From Papilionanthe hookeriana x Papilionanthe teres (taxonomy: Eukaryota > Streptophyta > Magnoliopsida > Asparagales > Orchidaceae): a DNA stretch of 64,000 bases. The notes beneath the pieces are model-generated. The model was not told the origin of the DNA. It saw only the letters and a list, made by a program, of their open reading frames with translations, and ran no database searches. The translations under genes were made by a program, and so were the position numbers. Positions 1 through 14,009 of this stretch are shown here, one piece after another (positions within the stretch are counted from its first letter, which is position 1; each line of letters begins with the position of its first letter). Location of the stretch: the NCBI GenBank assembly GCA_022702705.1, contig CM040428.1:91260287-91324286 (forward strand), given 5' to 3'.

Positions 1-2600
1 TTTTTCTCAAAAGTTGACTTATTGGGTCAATGGGTTGGTCATTGTCTCGATGATTGGTCATTAGGTCAAAAACTAACTATTTTGACCAAAAATTGACCAA
101 TTTGGTCAATGGGTTTATCATTGGGTCAAGGATTGACCATTTTGACCAAGTTGACTTTAGTTCAGAGATTGAATTATTGGGTCAGTAATTGTCATTAATT
201 CAAAAATTGACAATTTTGACCAAAATTGACTTTTTGGTTAAAAGTTGACCTATTAGGCCAATGAGTTGGTCATTGGGTCAAGGATTGATCATTTTGACCA
301 AAGTTTACCTTTTAGTTAAAAGTTGGCCTATTGAGTCAATGGGTTGCTCATTGGGTCAAGGATTGACCATCTTGACTAAACATGACTTTTTGGTCAAAAG
401 TTGACCTATTGGGTGAATGGGTTAGGCATTGGGTCAAAGATTGACCATTTTGACCAAAGTTGACTTTTTTGTCGAGAGATTGACTTATTGGGTCGATAAT
501 TGGTCATTAAGTCGAAAATTGATTATTTTGACCAAAATTAATTTTTATTGTCAAAAGTTGACCCATTGTTCGACGGGGTGGTAATTGGGTCAGAAATTGA
601 CCATTTTTGACCAAAGTCAACTTTTTGGTCAAAAGTTAACTTATTTGGTCAATGAGTTGGTAATTGGGTTAAGAATTGACCATTTTAACGAAGATGACTT
701 TCTGGTCAAGATTGATCAATTAGGTCAATGGATTGGTCATTGGGTCAAAAATTAAACATTTTCACCAAAGTTGACTTTTCGGTCAAAAGTTGACCTATTC
801 GGTCAATAGGCTTTCATTAGGTTAAAATTTGACTATTTAGACCAAAATTAACTTTTTGGTCAAAAATTGAACTATTGGGTTAATGAGTTTGTCATTGGGT
901 AAAAGATTGACAATTTTGACCGAAGTTGACTTTTTGGTCAGAGATTAACTTATAAGGTCAATAATTGGTCATTAAGTAAAAATTTGATTATTTTGACCAA
1001 AATTAAATTTTTGATTAAAAGTTGACCCATTGGGTCAACGACATGGTCATTGGGTTAGAAAAAATGACCATTTTGACAAAAGTTGACTTTTTGGTCAAAA
1101 GATGACCTTTTTGGTCAATGTGTTGGTCATTGGGTCAAAAATTAAACATTTTGAGCAAAGTTGACTTTTTGGTCAAATGTTGACCTATTAGGTCAACGGG
1201 TGGTCATTCGGTAAAAAATTGACTATTTTGACCAAAATTGACTATTTTGACCAAAATTGACTTTTTGGTTAAAAGTTGACCTGTTGGGTCAATGGGTTTG
1301 TCATTTGGTCAAGTCCTGACCATTTTGACCAAAGTTGACATTTTAGACAGAGATTGACTTATTGGGTTAATAATTGGTCATTAGGTTAAAATTAACTATT
1401 TTGACCATAATTGAATTTTTGGTCAAAAGTTTACCCATCAAATCAACGAGGTGGTCATTATGTCAGAAATTGACCATTTTGACCAAAGTTAACTTTTTGG
1501 TCAAAAGTTGACCAATTTGCTCAAAGAATTGGAAATTTGGACGAAAATTGGCTATTTTGACCAAAAATGACTTTTGAGTCGGAGTTGGCTATCGGGTCAA
1601 TGGGTTGGGCATTGGGTCAAAAATTGACCATTTTGACCAAAGTTGACTTTCTGGTCAAAAGTTGACCTTTTGCGTTAATGGGTGGTCATTAGGTTAAAAA
1701 TTAACTTTTTTTGACTAAAATTGACTTTTTGGTCAAAAGTTGACCTATTCGGTAAATGGGTTTGTCATTGGGTCAAGGATTAGCCATTTTGACTAAAGTT
1801 GACTTTTTGGTCAAAGATTAACTTATTGTGTCAATAATTGGTCATTAATTCAAAATTTGACTATTTTGACCAAAATTGATTTTTTAGTTAAAAGTTGACC
1901 TATTAGGCCAATGGGTTGTTCATTGGGTCAAGGATTGATCACTTTGGTCAAAGTTGAATTTTTGGTCAAAAGTTGACCTATTGTGTCAATGGGTTGGTCA
2001 TTGGGTGAGGGTTTGACCATTTTGACCAAAGTTAACTTTTTGGTCAGTGATTTGCTTACTTGGTCAGTAATTGATCTTTAGGTCAAAAATTGCCTTTTCT
2101 GATCAAAATTAACATATTGGTCAAAAGATGACCTATTGGGTCAATGGGTGGTAATTAAATAAAAAATTTACTATTTTGACCAAAATTAACTTTTTGGTCA
2201 AAAGTTTAACTATTGTGTCAATGGGTTTGTCATTGTGTCAAGGATTGACCACTTTGATCAAAGTTGACTTTTTGGTTAGAGATTGACTTATTGGGTCAAT
2301 AATTTGTCATTAAGTCAAAAATTAACTATTTTGACCAAAATTTAATTTTTGGTCAAAAGTGAACTCACTGGGTTAACGAGGAGGTCATTGGGTCAGAAAT
2401 TAACCATTTTGACCAAAGAAAACTTTTTAGTCAAAAGTTAACCTATTTAGGTCAACAGGGTGGTCATTAGGTCAGAAATTGACCATTTTGACCAAAGTTG
2501 ATTTTTTGATCAAAAGTTGACATATTTGATCAATGAGTTGGTAATTGGGTCAAGAATTGACCCTTTTTACCAAACATGACTTTTTAGTCAAAAGTTGACC
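1..2600 (+). repeat. HOR array, 5- to 7-monomer units
   Basis: Type 1 monomers begin near 472, 937, 1338, 1815, 2274 and 2819. The spacings are about 465, 401, 477, 459 and 545 bp, i.e. 6, 5, 6, 6 and 7 monomers. Types 2 (CAACGGGG-like endings near 570 and 1040) and 3 (TTGGTAATTGGG near 650) sit in the expected places. A 19-bp internal duplication is present at 1221-1258. No gene or unique sequence is visible. Confidence 0.85.
1221..1258 (+). repeat. 19-bp internal tandem duplication in a monomer
   Basis: GACTATTTTGACCAAAATT occurs twice in immediate succession (1221-1239 and 1240-1258). The unit spans two TGAC cores, that is two of the ~10-bp sub-repeats, and lengthens the monomer to about 97 bp. 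Confidence 0.95.
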
Positions 2601-4750
2601 TACTGGGTCAATGGGTTGGTCTTTGGGTCAAAAAATGACCATTTTGGCCAAAGTTGACTTTTGGGTCAAAGTTGACCTATTGGGTTAATAGGTGGTCATT
2701 AGGTCAAAAATTGACTATATTGACCAAAATTAACTATCTGGTCAAAAATTGACTTATTCGGTCAATGAGTTTGTCATTGGGTCAAGGATTGACTATTTTG
2801 ACCAAAGTTGACTTTTTGGTCAGAGATTGACTTATTAGGTCAATAATTTGTCATTACTTCAAAAATTGACTATTTTGACCAAAATTGAAATTTTTGTCAA
2901 AAGTTAACACATTGGATGAACGGAGTGGTCATTTAGTCAGAAATTGACAATTTTGACCAAAGTTAACTTTTTTGGTCAAAAGTTGACTAATTCGTATAAT
3001 GGGTGGTCATTACGTAAAAAATTGATTATTTTGACCAATATTAACTATTTGGTCAAAAGTTGACCCATTGGTTTAATGGGTTTGTCATTGGGTCAAGAAT
3101 TGGCTATTTTGACCAAAGTTGATTTTTTGGCCGCAGATTAACTTATTGGGTCAATAATTGGTCATTAGGTAAAAAATTAACTATTTTGACCAAAATTGAC
3201 TATTTTGACCAAAATTGACTATTTGATCAAAAGTTGACCTATTAAGCCAATTGGTTGGTCATTTGGTCAAGGATTGATCATTTTGTCCAAAGTTGACTTT
3301 TTGGTCAAAAGTTAACCTATTGGGTCAATGGGTTGATCATTGGGTCAAGGATTGATCATTTTGACCAAAGTTGACTTTTTATGTCAGAGATTGGCTTACT
3401 AGGTCGACAATTGACTATTTGGACTAAAATTGATTTTTTGCTCAAAAGTTTACCTATTGGGTCAATAGATTAGTCATTGGGTCAAGGATTGACGATTTTG
3501 ACCAAAGTTGACATTTTGATCAAAATTTGTCTTTTTTGGTTAATGGGTTGATTATTGGGTCAAGAATTGACCATTTTGACCAAAGTTGGCTTTTTGGTTA
3601 GAGATTGACTTATTGAATCAATAATTGGTCATTAGGGAAAAAATTGATTATTTTGACCAAAACTAAATTTTTGGTCAAAAGTTGACTCATTAGGTCAACG
3701 GGGGGTCATTGGGTCAGAAATTGACCATTTTGACCAAAGTTGACTTTTTGGTCTAAGTTGATTTATTTGGTCAAAGAGTTGGTAATTGGGTTAAGAATTG
3801 ACCATTTTGACGGAAGACCTCTTTTTGGTCAAAATCTGATCTATTGGGTCAATGGGTTGGTCATTGGGTAAAAAATTAATCATTCTGACCAAAGTTGACT
3901 TTTTGGTCAAAACTTGACCTATTGTGTTAATAAGTGCTCATTAGGTTAAAAATTGACTATTTTGACAAAAATTGACTTTTTGGTCAAAAGTTGACTTATT
4001 GGATCAATGGGACTGTCATTGGGTCAAGGATTGACCATTTTGACCAAAGTTGACTTTTTGGCCACAGATTAACTTATTGGGTCTATAATTGGTCTTTAGG
4101 TCAAAAATTGACTATTTTGATCATAATTAAATTTTTGCTCGAAAGTTAACCCCTTGGGTCGACGGGGAGGCATTGTGTCAGAAATAGAGCATTTTAACGA
4201 AAGTTGACTTCTTGGTCAAAAGTTGACATATTTGGTCAATGAGTTGGTAATTGGGCCAAAAATTGATCATTTTGATCGAAGATGACTTTTTAGCTCAAAA
4301 GTTGACCTATTGGGTCAATGGGTTGATCATTGGGTCAAAAATTGACCATTTTGACCAAAGTTAACTTTTTGGTCAAAAGTTGACTTATTTGGCAATGGGT
4401 TGTCGTTAGGTAAAGATTGACTATTTTGACCAAAATTGACTTTTTGGTCAAAAGTTGATCTATTAAGTCAATGGTTTTGTCATTGGGTCAAGGATTTATC
4501 TTTTTGTCCCAAGTTGACTTTTTGGTCAAAAGTTGACCTATTGGGTCAAGGATTGACCATTTTGACCAAAGTTGACTTTTTGGTTAGAGATTGGCTTACT
4601 GGGTCAATAATTGGTCATTAGGTCAAAAATTGACTATTTTAACCAAAATTGGGTCAATGGGTTAGTCATTGGGTTATGTATTGTCCATTTTGACTAAATT
4701 TGGCTTTTTGGTCAAAATTTAAGCTATTGTGACAATGGGTTGGTGTTGGG
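2600..4750 (+). repeat. Copy A of a ~2.85-kb tandem segmental duplication
   Basis: Private variants shared with 5450-7600 at a nearly constant offset: GATTGGCTTACT at 3389 and 6239 (offset 2850), ATTAAGCCAA at 3241 and ATTACGCCAT at 6091 (2850), CCACAGATT at 4062 and 6915 (2853), and the shortened GGGTTGTC at 4397 and 7246 (2849). Between 2819 and 3130 this copy has one monomer fewer than the other. The left edge is uncertain by several hundred bases. Confidence 0.8.
3181..3218 (+). repeat. 19-bp internal tandem duplication in a monomer
   Basis: CTATTTTGACCAAAATTGA is repeated at 3181-3199 and 3200-3218, the same monomer position as the duplication at 1221. The partner copy 2850 bp downstream (about 6030-6070) has only one copy, so the event is younger than the 2.85-kb duplication or was lost there. 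Confidence 0.95.
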
Positions 4751-5449
4751 GTCAAGGATTGGCCATTTTGACCAAAATTGACTTTTTGGTCAAAGATTGA
4801 CTTATTGGGTCAATAATTGGTCATTAGGTCAAAAATTGAGAATTTTGACCAAAATTAAATTTTTTGTTAAAAGTTGATCCATTGGGTCAACGGGGTGGTC
4901 ATTGGATCAGAAATGGACCATTTTGACCAAAGTTGACTTTTTGGTCAAAAGTTGACCTTATTAGTCAATGAGTTGGTGATTGGTACCGAAGATGACTTTT
5001 TGGTCAAAAGTTGACTTATTGGGTCAATGGTTGGTCGTTATGTCAAAAATTAACTATTTTGACCAAAATTTACCTTTTGGTGAAATGTTGACCTATTGAG
5101 TCAGTGGGTTTGTCATTGGGTCAACGATTAACCATCTTGACCAAAGTTGACCTTTTGGTCTAAGACTGACTTATTGGGTCAATAATTGGTCATTATTTAA
5201 AAATTGAACGTTTTGGTCATTAGGTCAAAAATTAATTGTTTTGACCAAAATTAAATTTTTTGCCAAAAGTTGACCCTTTGGGTCAACGGGGTAGTCATTG
5301 GGTCAGAAATTGACCATTTCGACTAAAGTTGACTTTGGGTCAATGGGTTAGTAATTTGGTCAAGAATTGATCATTTTGACAAAAGATAACTTTTTGGTCA
5401 AAAGTTGATCTAGTGGGTCAATGGGTTGATCATTGGGTCAAAAATTGAC

Positions 5450-7600
5450 CATTTTGACCAAAGTTGACTTTTTGGTCAAAAGTTGACTTATTGGGTCAAT
5501 GGGCGGTCATTCAGTAAAAAATTAACTAAATTGACCAAAATTAACTATTTGGTCAAAAGTTGACATATTGGGTCAAGGATTTACCATTTTGACGAAAGTT
5601 GAATTTTTTGTCAGAGATTGACTTATTGGGTCAATAATTGGTCATTAGTTCAAAACTGACTATTTTGACCAAAATTGAATTTTTTTCTCAAAAGTTAACC
5701 CATCAACTCAACGGGGTCGTGATTGGGTCATAAATTGACCATTTTGACCAAAGATGACATTTGGGTCAAAAGTTGACCTATTGGGTCAATGGGTTGGTCA
5801 TTGGGTCAAAATACCATTTTGACCCAAGTTGACTTTTTTGGTCAAAAGTTGACTAATTGGGTCAATGGGTGGTCATTACGTTAAAAATAAATTATTTTCA
5901 ACAAGATTTGATTATTTGGTCAAAAGTTGACCTATTGGGTTAATAGGTTTGTCATTGGGTCAAGTGAGATGACCATTTTGACCAAAGTTGACTTTTTTTT
6001 CAAAGATTGACTTTTTAGGTCAATAATTGATCACTAATTGAAAAATTAACTATTTTGACCAAAATTGACTTTTTAGTCAAAAGTTGACCTATTACGCCAT
6101 TGGGTTGGTCATAGGGTCAAGGATTGATCAATTTGTCCAAAATTGACTTTTTGATCAAAAGTTGACCAATTGGGTCAATGGGTTGGTCATTGGGTCAAGG
6201 ATTAACCATTTTGAGCAAAGTTGACTTCTTTTGTCAAAGATTGGCTTACTATGTGATAAATTGACTATTTTTGACCAAAATTGATTTTTTTGGTCAAATG
6301 TTTACCTATTGGGTCAATAGGTTGATCATTGGGTCATGGATTGACCATTTTGACCAAAGTTGACTTTTTGGTCAAAAGTTATCCTATTTGGTCAATGAGT
6401 TAGTCATTGGGTCAAGGATTAACCATTTTGACCAATGTTGGCTTTTTGGTCAGAAATTGACTTACTGGGTTCAATAATTGGTCATTAGGTCAAAAATTGA
6501 TTATTTTGACAAAAACTAAATTTTTGGGCGAAAGTTGTCCCATTGTATCAACGGGGTGGTCATTGGGTCAGAAATTGACAATTTTGACTAAAGTTGACAT
6601 TTTGGTCAAAGTTGACTTATTTGGTCAATTAGTTAGTAATTGGGTTAAGAATTAATCATTTTGATGGAAGATGACTTTTTGGTCAAAATTTGATCTATTG
6701 GGTCAATGGATTGGTTATTGAATCAAAAATTGACTATTTTGACCAAAGTTGACTTTTGGTCAAAAGTTGACCTACTGGGTTAATGGGTGGTCATTAGGTC
6801 AAGGATTGACTATTTTGACCAAAATTGACTTTTTGGTCAAAAGTTAACCTATTGGATCAATGGGTTTGTCATTGGGTCAAGGATTGACCATTTTAACCAA
6901 AGTTGACTTTTTAGCCACAGATTGACTTATTGGGTCAATAATTGGTCATTAGGTCAAAAATTGACTATTTTGACCGAAATTAAATTTTTGGTCGAAAGTT
7001 AACCCATTGAGTCAACGGGGAGGTCATTGGGTCAAAAATAAAGCATTTTGACCAAAGTTGACTTTTTGGTTAAAAGTTGACCTATTTGGTCAATGAGTTG
7101 TTAACTATGTCAAAAATTGACCTTTTTTTACTGAAGATAACTTTTTAGGTCAAAAGTTGACCTATTGGTTTAATGGGTTGGGTAAAAAACTGAACATTTT
7201 GACTAAAGTTAACTTTTTGGTCAAATGTTATCTTATTTTGTCAATGGGTTGTCATTAGGTAAAAACTGACTATTTTGGCCAAAATTAATTTTTTGGTCAA
7301 AAGTTGATTTGCTGGGTCAATGGTTTTGTCATTGGGTTAAGGATTGACCATTTTGACCAAAGTTGACTTTTTGGTTAGAGATTGACTTATTGGGTCAATA
7401 TTTGGTCATTAATTCAAAAATTGACTATTTTGAGTAAAATAGATTTATTAGGCCAATGGGTTGGTCGTTGGGTCAAGGATTGATCATTTTGACCAAAGCT
7501 CACATTTTAGTCAAAAGTTGATCTATTGTGTCAATGGGTTGGTCAATTGGTCAAGGATTGACCATTTTGAATAAAGTTGACTTTTTGGTTAGAGATTGGC
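5450..7600 (+). repeat. Copy B of the ~2.85-kb segmental duplication
   Basis: Partner of 2600-4750 at an offset of about 2850 bp, with the same order of rare variants, including an unusual 215/216-bp type 1 spacing (3383 to 3598 and 6233 to 6449) caused by the same ~20-bp loss after GGCTTACT. The offset equals about 36-37 monomers. Its right part is also the left part of the larger ~7.3-kb duplication, so the two events are nested. Confidence 0.78.
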
Positions 7601-10600
7601 TTACGGGGTCAATAATTGGTCATTTGGTCAAAATTGACTCTTTTGACCAAAATTGACTTTTTGGTCAAAAGTTAACCTATTGGGTCAATGAGTTGGCCAT
7701 TGGGTCAAGAATTGACGATTTTGACCAATGTTGTCTTTTTTATCAAAAGTTGTCTTATATAGGATGAGGCGGTCGATGAAGTCGAGAATTGATGATTTTG
7801 AGCAAAATTGACTTTTTGGTCAAAAGTTAATGTTTTAGTCAAACGTTGACAAATTGAGTCAATGGGTTGGTCATTGGATCAAGGATTGACCATTTTCACC
7901 AAAGATGATATTTAGGTCATTGTGTCAGAAATTGACCATTTTGACTAAATTTATCTTTTTGATCAAAAGTTGACCTTTCTGATCAATGAGGTGGTCATTA
8001 GGTAAAAAATTGACATTTTTTACCAAAATTGACTTTTTGGTCAAAAGCTGTCCTTTTGGGTCAACGAGTTGGTCATTGGGTCGAAGATTGTCCATTTTGA
8101 CAAAGTTGACATTTTTAGTCTGAAAGTTGACATGTAGAGATCGATGGGTTGGTCATTGGGTCAAGGATTGACCATTTTGACCAAAGTTGACTTTTTAGTC
8201 AAAAGTTGACATATTGGGTCAATGAGTTTGTAATTGGGTGTAGAATTGAACATTTTGACCAGAGATGACTTTTTGGTCAAAAGTTGACTTATTAGGTCAA
8301 TGGGTTGATAACTGGGTCAAGAATTAACCATTTTGACCAAAGATGACTTTTTGGTCAAAAGTTGACCAATTGGGTTAATGGGTTGGTCATTGGGTCAAGG
8401 ATTGACTATTTTGACAAAAGTTAACTTTTTAAGCGAAGAATGACTTATTGGGTCAATAATTGGTCATTAGGTTAAAAATTGATTATTTTGACCAAAATTG
8501 AATTTTTGGTCATAAACTAACCCAATGGGTCAACGGTGTGGTCATTAGGTAAGAAATTGACCATTTTGACCAAAAATTACTTTTTGGTCAAAAGTTGACC
8601 TATTTGGTCAAAGAGTTGGAAATTCGGTCCAGAATTGACCATTTTGACCAAAGATGACTTTTTGGTCGAATGTTGACCTATCGGGTCAATGGGTTAGGCA
8701 TTGGGTCAAAAATTGACCATTTTAACCAAAGTTGACTTTTTGGTTAAAGGTTGCCATTTTGGGTTAATGGGGTCATTAAGTTAAAAATTAACTATTTTGA
8801 CCAAATTTAACTTTTTGGTCAAAAGTTGACTTTATTAGGTCGATGTGTTTGTGATTGGGTCGGATTAACCATTTTAGCGAAAGTTGACTTTTAGCGAGAG
8901 ATTGGCTTTACTGGGTCGATAATGGGTCATAAGATCAAAAATTGATTATTTTGACCGAAAATTAAATTTTTTATCCAAAGTTGACCCATTAGGTCAACGG
9001 GGTGGTCATTTGGTCCGAAATTGACAATTTTATCCAAAGTTGATATTTTGGTCAAAAGTTGATCTATATGGTCAATGATTCGTAATTGGGTTAAGAACTG
9101 ATCATTTTGAGCAAAGTTGACTTTTTGGTCAAAAGTTGACCTATTGGGTCAATGGATTTGTCTTTGGGTGAAGGATTGATCATTTTGACCAAAGTTGACT
9201 TTTTGGTCAGAGATTGACTTTTTGGGTCAATAATTGGTCATTAACTCGAAAATTAACTATTTTGGTCATGAGGTCAAAATTTGACTTATTTTGACAAAAT
9301 AAAATTTTTGTCGAAAACTTGACCGATTAGGACTGACGAGGTGGTCATTGGATCGAGAAATTGACCATTTTTACCAAAGTTGACATTTTAGTTAAAAGTT
9401 GACCTCTTTGGTCATTTAGTTGGTAATTGGGTCAAGAATTGACCATTTTTACTTAAGATTAACTTTTTGGTCAAAAGTTGATCTATTAGGCCAATAGGTT
9501 GGTCGTTGAGGCTAATGATTGATCATTTTGACCAAAGTCGACTTTTTGGTCGAAATTTGATCTATTAGGTCGATGGGTTGGTCATTAGGTCGATGATTGA
9601 CCATTTTGATCGAAGTTGACTTTTTTGTAAGAGATTGGCTTCTTGGTTCGATAATTAGTCATTAGATGTAAAATTGGCTATTTTGACCAAAATGGACTTT
9701 TTGGTCAAAAGTTGACTTATTGGGTTAATGGGTGGTCATTAAGTCAAAAATTGATTATTTTGACCAAAATTGTCTTTTTTGTCAAAAGTTGACCTATTGG
9801 GCTAATGAGTTTATCATTGGGTCTTAGATTCACCATTTTAACCAAAGTTGACTTTTTGGTCAGAGATTGACTTATTGGGTCAATAATTTGTCATTAGGTC
9901 AAAAATTAACTATTTTGACTGAAATTGAATTTTTTGTCAAAAGTTAACCCATTGGGTCAGCAGGCTGGTCATTGAGTCAGAAATTGGCCATTTTGGTAAA
10001 GGTTGATTTTTTTAGTCAAAAGTTAACCTATTTTGACCCAAAATGAATTTTCGGTCAAAATTTAACCAATTGGGTCAACGGGGGGCTCATTTGGTCAGAA
10101 ATTGATCATTTTGACCAAAGTTAACTTTTTTGTCAAAAGTTGACCTATTTGGTCAATAAGTTGGTAATTGGGTCGAAGCTGACCATTTTGACCAAAGTTG
10201 ACTTTTTTGTCGAAAGTTGATCTATTAGATTGACGTTGATCATTAGGTAAAAAATTGACCATTTTGACGAAAGTTAACATTTTGGTCGAAAGTTGACCTA
10301 TTAGGCCAATGGGTGGTCATTCAGTCAAAAATTGATTATTTTGACCAAAATCGACTATTTCGTTAAAAGTTGACCTACTGGGTGAATGGTTTTCTCATTA
10401 GGTCAAGGATAAACCATTTTGACCGAGGTTGACATTTTAGTCAAAAGTTGACCTACTAGGTTAATGGATTGGTCATTTTGTCGAAAATTGACCATTTAGA
10501 CTAAAGTGACGTTTTGGTCAAAAATTGATCTATTGGGTCAGTGGGTGGTCGTTAGGTCAAAAATTGACCATTTTGTCCAAAATTATCTTTTTGGTCAAAA

Positions 10601-13600
10601 ATTGAATTTTTGTCAAAAATTGACCTATTTGGTCGATGGGTTTGTCATTGGGTCAAGGATTGACCATTTTGACCAAAGTTGACTTTTTGGTCGAAGATTG
10701 ACTTATTGGGTCGATAATTGGTCATTAATTAAAAATTGACTATTTTGACCAAAATTGACTTTTTGGTCAAAAGTTGACCTATTAGGTAAATTGGTTGGTC
10801 ATTGGGTCAAGGATTGTTTATTTTGACCAAAGTTGACCTTTTGGTCAAAAGTTGACCTATTGGGTCAATGGATTGGTCATTGGGTCAAGGATTGACCATT
10901 TTGACCAAAATTGACTTTTTAGTCAGAGATTCGTTTGTCGGGTTAATAATTGGTCATAAGGTTAAAAGTTGATAATTTTGACCAAAAGTGACTTTTTGGT
11001 CAAAGGTTGACCTATTGGGTCAATGAGTTGGTCGTTGGGTAAAGGATTAACTTTTTTTTGCCAAAGTTGACTTTTTGGTCAAAAGTTGACCTACAGGGTC
11101 ATCGAGTTGGTCATTGGGTCAAGGATTGACCATTTTGAGCAAAGTTAACTTTTTGTTAGAGATTGACTTATTGGGTCAATAATTTATCATTAGGTTAAAA
11201 ATTGATAATTTTGACCAAAATTAAATTTTTTGTCAACAGTTGACCCATTTGGTCAACGAGTTGGTCATTGGGTCAAAAAATCCATTTTAACGAAAGTTGA
11301 CTTTTTAGCCAAAAGTTGAACATTTGGGTCAATGGGTTGGTCATTGGGTTAAAAATTAACCATTTTGACCAAAGTTGACTTTTTGGTCAAAAGTTGACTA
11401 TTGGGTTAATGGGTGGTCGATGAAGTCGAAAATTGACTATTTTGACCAAAATTGACTTTTTGGTCAAATGTTGACCTATTGGGTCTGTGGATGGTCACTA
11501 AGTTAAAATTTGACTATTTTGACCAAAATTGACTTTTTGCTCTAAAGTTAAACTATTGTGTTAATGGGTTTGTCATTGGGTCAAGGATTGACCATTTTAA
11601 CCAAAGTTTACTTTTGGATAGAGATTGACTTATTGGGTCAATAATTGGTCATTAGGTCAAAAGTTGATTATTTTGACCAAAATAAAATTTTTAGTCAAAA
11701 GTTGACCCATTGGGTTAACGGGGTGGTCATTGGGTTTGAAATTGCTATTTTGACCGAAGTTCACTTTTGTCAGAGTTGACTGTTGGTAAATGAGTTGGTA
11801 ATTGGGTCGAGAATTAACCATTTTGACCAAAGATGACTTTTTGGTCGAATAATCCTATTGGGTTAATGGGTTGAATCAAATTGACCATTTTGACCAAAGT
11901 TGACTTTTTGGTTAAAAGTAGACCTATTGGGTCAAAGAGTGGTCATTAGGTAAAAAATTAACTATTTTTGCCAAAATAGACCTTTTTATCAAAAGTTAAC
12001 CTATTGGGACAATGGGTTTGTCATTAGGTCATGGATTGACCATTTTGACCAAAGTTGACTTTTTGGTCAGATATTGACTTATTGGGTTAATAAGTGGGAA
12101 ATAATTCAAAAAATGACTTTTTTGCCCAAAATTGACTTTTTGGTCAAAAGTTGACCTATTCGGCCAATGGGTTGGTCTTTGGGTTAAGGATTGATCATTT
12201 TGACTAAAGTTAACATTTTGGTCAAAAGTTCACCTATTGGGTCAATGGGTTGGTCATTGGGTTAAGGATTGACCATTTTGACTAATGTTGAGTTTTTGGT
12301 CAGAGATTGACTTACTGAGTCAATAATTGGTCATAAGGTCAAAATTTGATTATTTTGACCAAAATTAACTTTTTGGTCAATAACCTATTGGGTCAATGGG
12401 TTGCTCAATGGGTCAAGGATTGACTATTTTGACAAAATATGACTTTTTGGACAGAGAATGGCTTATTGGGTCAATTATTGGTCATTAGGTCAGAAATTGA
12501 CTACAAAATTAATTTTTTGGTCAAAAGTTGACTTATTGGGTCAATGGCTTGGTCATTGGGTGAAGGATTGACCATTTTGACTAAAGTTAACTTTTTGGTC
12601 AAAAGTTGACCTATTGGGTAAATGGCATGGTCATTGGGTGAAGGATTGACCATTTTGGCCAAAGTTTACTTTTTGGTCAGAGATTGACTTGTTGGGTCAA
12701 TAATTGGTCATCAAGTCAAAAATTAATTATTTTGACCAAAATTAAATTTTTTGTCAGAAGTTAACCTGTTGGGTCAACGAGGTGGTAATTGGGTCAAAAA
12801 TTGACCATTTTGACCAAAGTCGACTTCTTGGTTAAAAGTTGATTGTTTTGGTCAATGAGTTGGTAATTGGGTTAAGAATTGACCATTTTTAACGAAGATG
12901 TCTTTTTCGTCAAAAGTTGATCTATTGGGTCAATGAGGTTGTTGATTAGATCGAAAATTGACCATTTTGACCAATGTTGACTTTTTGGTCGAAAGTTGAC
13001 CTATCGGTTGATGAGACTGGTCATTAGGTTAAAAATTGATTATTTTGACCAAAATTATCTTTTTGGTCGAAAAATTGAGCTTATTGGGTTAATGGGTTTG
13101 TCATTGGGTCGAGATTGACCATTTTGACCAAAGTTGATTTTTTGAGTGCGAGATTGAGTTATTAAGTTGAACAATTGGTCATTAGATCGAAATTTGATTA
13201 TTTTGACCAAAATTGAATTTTTGTCAATAGTTGACCCATTGTCTCGATCGGGGTGGTCATTAGGTTAGAAATTGACTTTTTGACAAAAGTTGACTTTTTG
13301 GTCGATGAGTTGGTAATTGGGTCGAAGATTCAGCTATTTTGATCGAAAGTTGACTTTTTGGTCGAAAGTTGATTCTATTAGGTCGATGGGTTAGTCATTG
13401 GGTAAAAAATTGACCATTTTGACCGAAGTTGACTATTTGGTCGAAATTTGACTATTAGATCGACGGGTGGTCATTTGGTCAAAAATTGACTCATTTTGAC
13501 CAAAATTGACTTTTTGGTCGAAAGTTGACTGATTGGATCGATGAGTTTGATCATTGGATGAAGTGACTTTTTGGTCGAGATATTTGGCTTATTGGGTCGA

Positions 13601-13650
13601 AAATTGGTCTTTAGGCTTAAAAATTGACTATTTTGACCAAAATTGAATTT
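6480..13650 (+). repeat. Copy I of a ~7.3-kb super-repeat
   Basis: Matched to 14010-21080 by private variants in the same order: GGTCAAAATTTGATCTATTG at 6681 and 14215 (offset 7534), AGATTTATTAGGCCAATGGG at 7441 and 14744 (7303), ATAGGATGAGGCGGTC near 7759 and 15062, ACCTACTAGG at 10451 and 17756 (7305), GGATAGAGATTGAC at 11616 and 18956 (7340), TCTTTTTCGTC at 12901 and 20259 (7358), and GGGTCGAAAATTGGTCTTTA at 13594 and 20967 (7373). The step from 7534 to 7303 equals three monomers (231 bp), present here at about 6860-7170 and absent from copy II. Confidence 0.88.
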
Positions 13651-14009
13651 TTTGTCGAAAGTTAACCCATCGGGTCGACAGGGTAGTCATTAGGTCGAGG
13701 AAATTGACCATTTTGAACAAAGTTAACTTTTTGGTGAAAGTTGACCAATTTGCTAATGGGTTGGATTTAGTTGAGAATTGACCATTTTGACCAAAGATTG
13801 ACTTTTTGATCGAAAGTTGACTATCGGATTCGATGGGTTGAGTCATTGGATCGAAAATTGACCATTTTGATCGAAGTTGACTTTTTGGTCGAAAGTTGAT
13901 CTATTTGATCAATTGAGTTGAGTCATTAGATCGAAGATTAACCATTTTGACCAATGTTGACTTTTTGGTCGAGAAGTTGACTTATTGGATTGATAATTGG
14001 TCAATAGGT

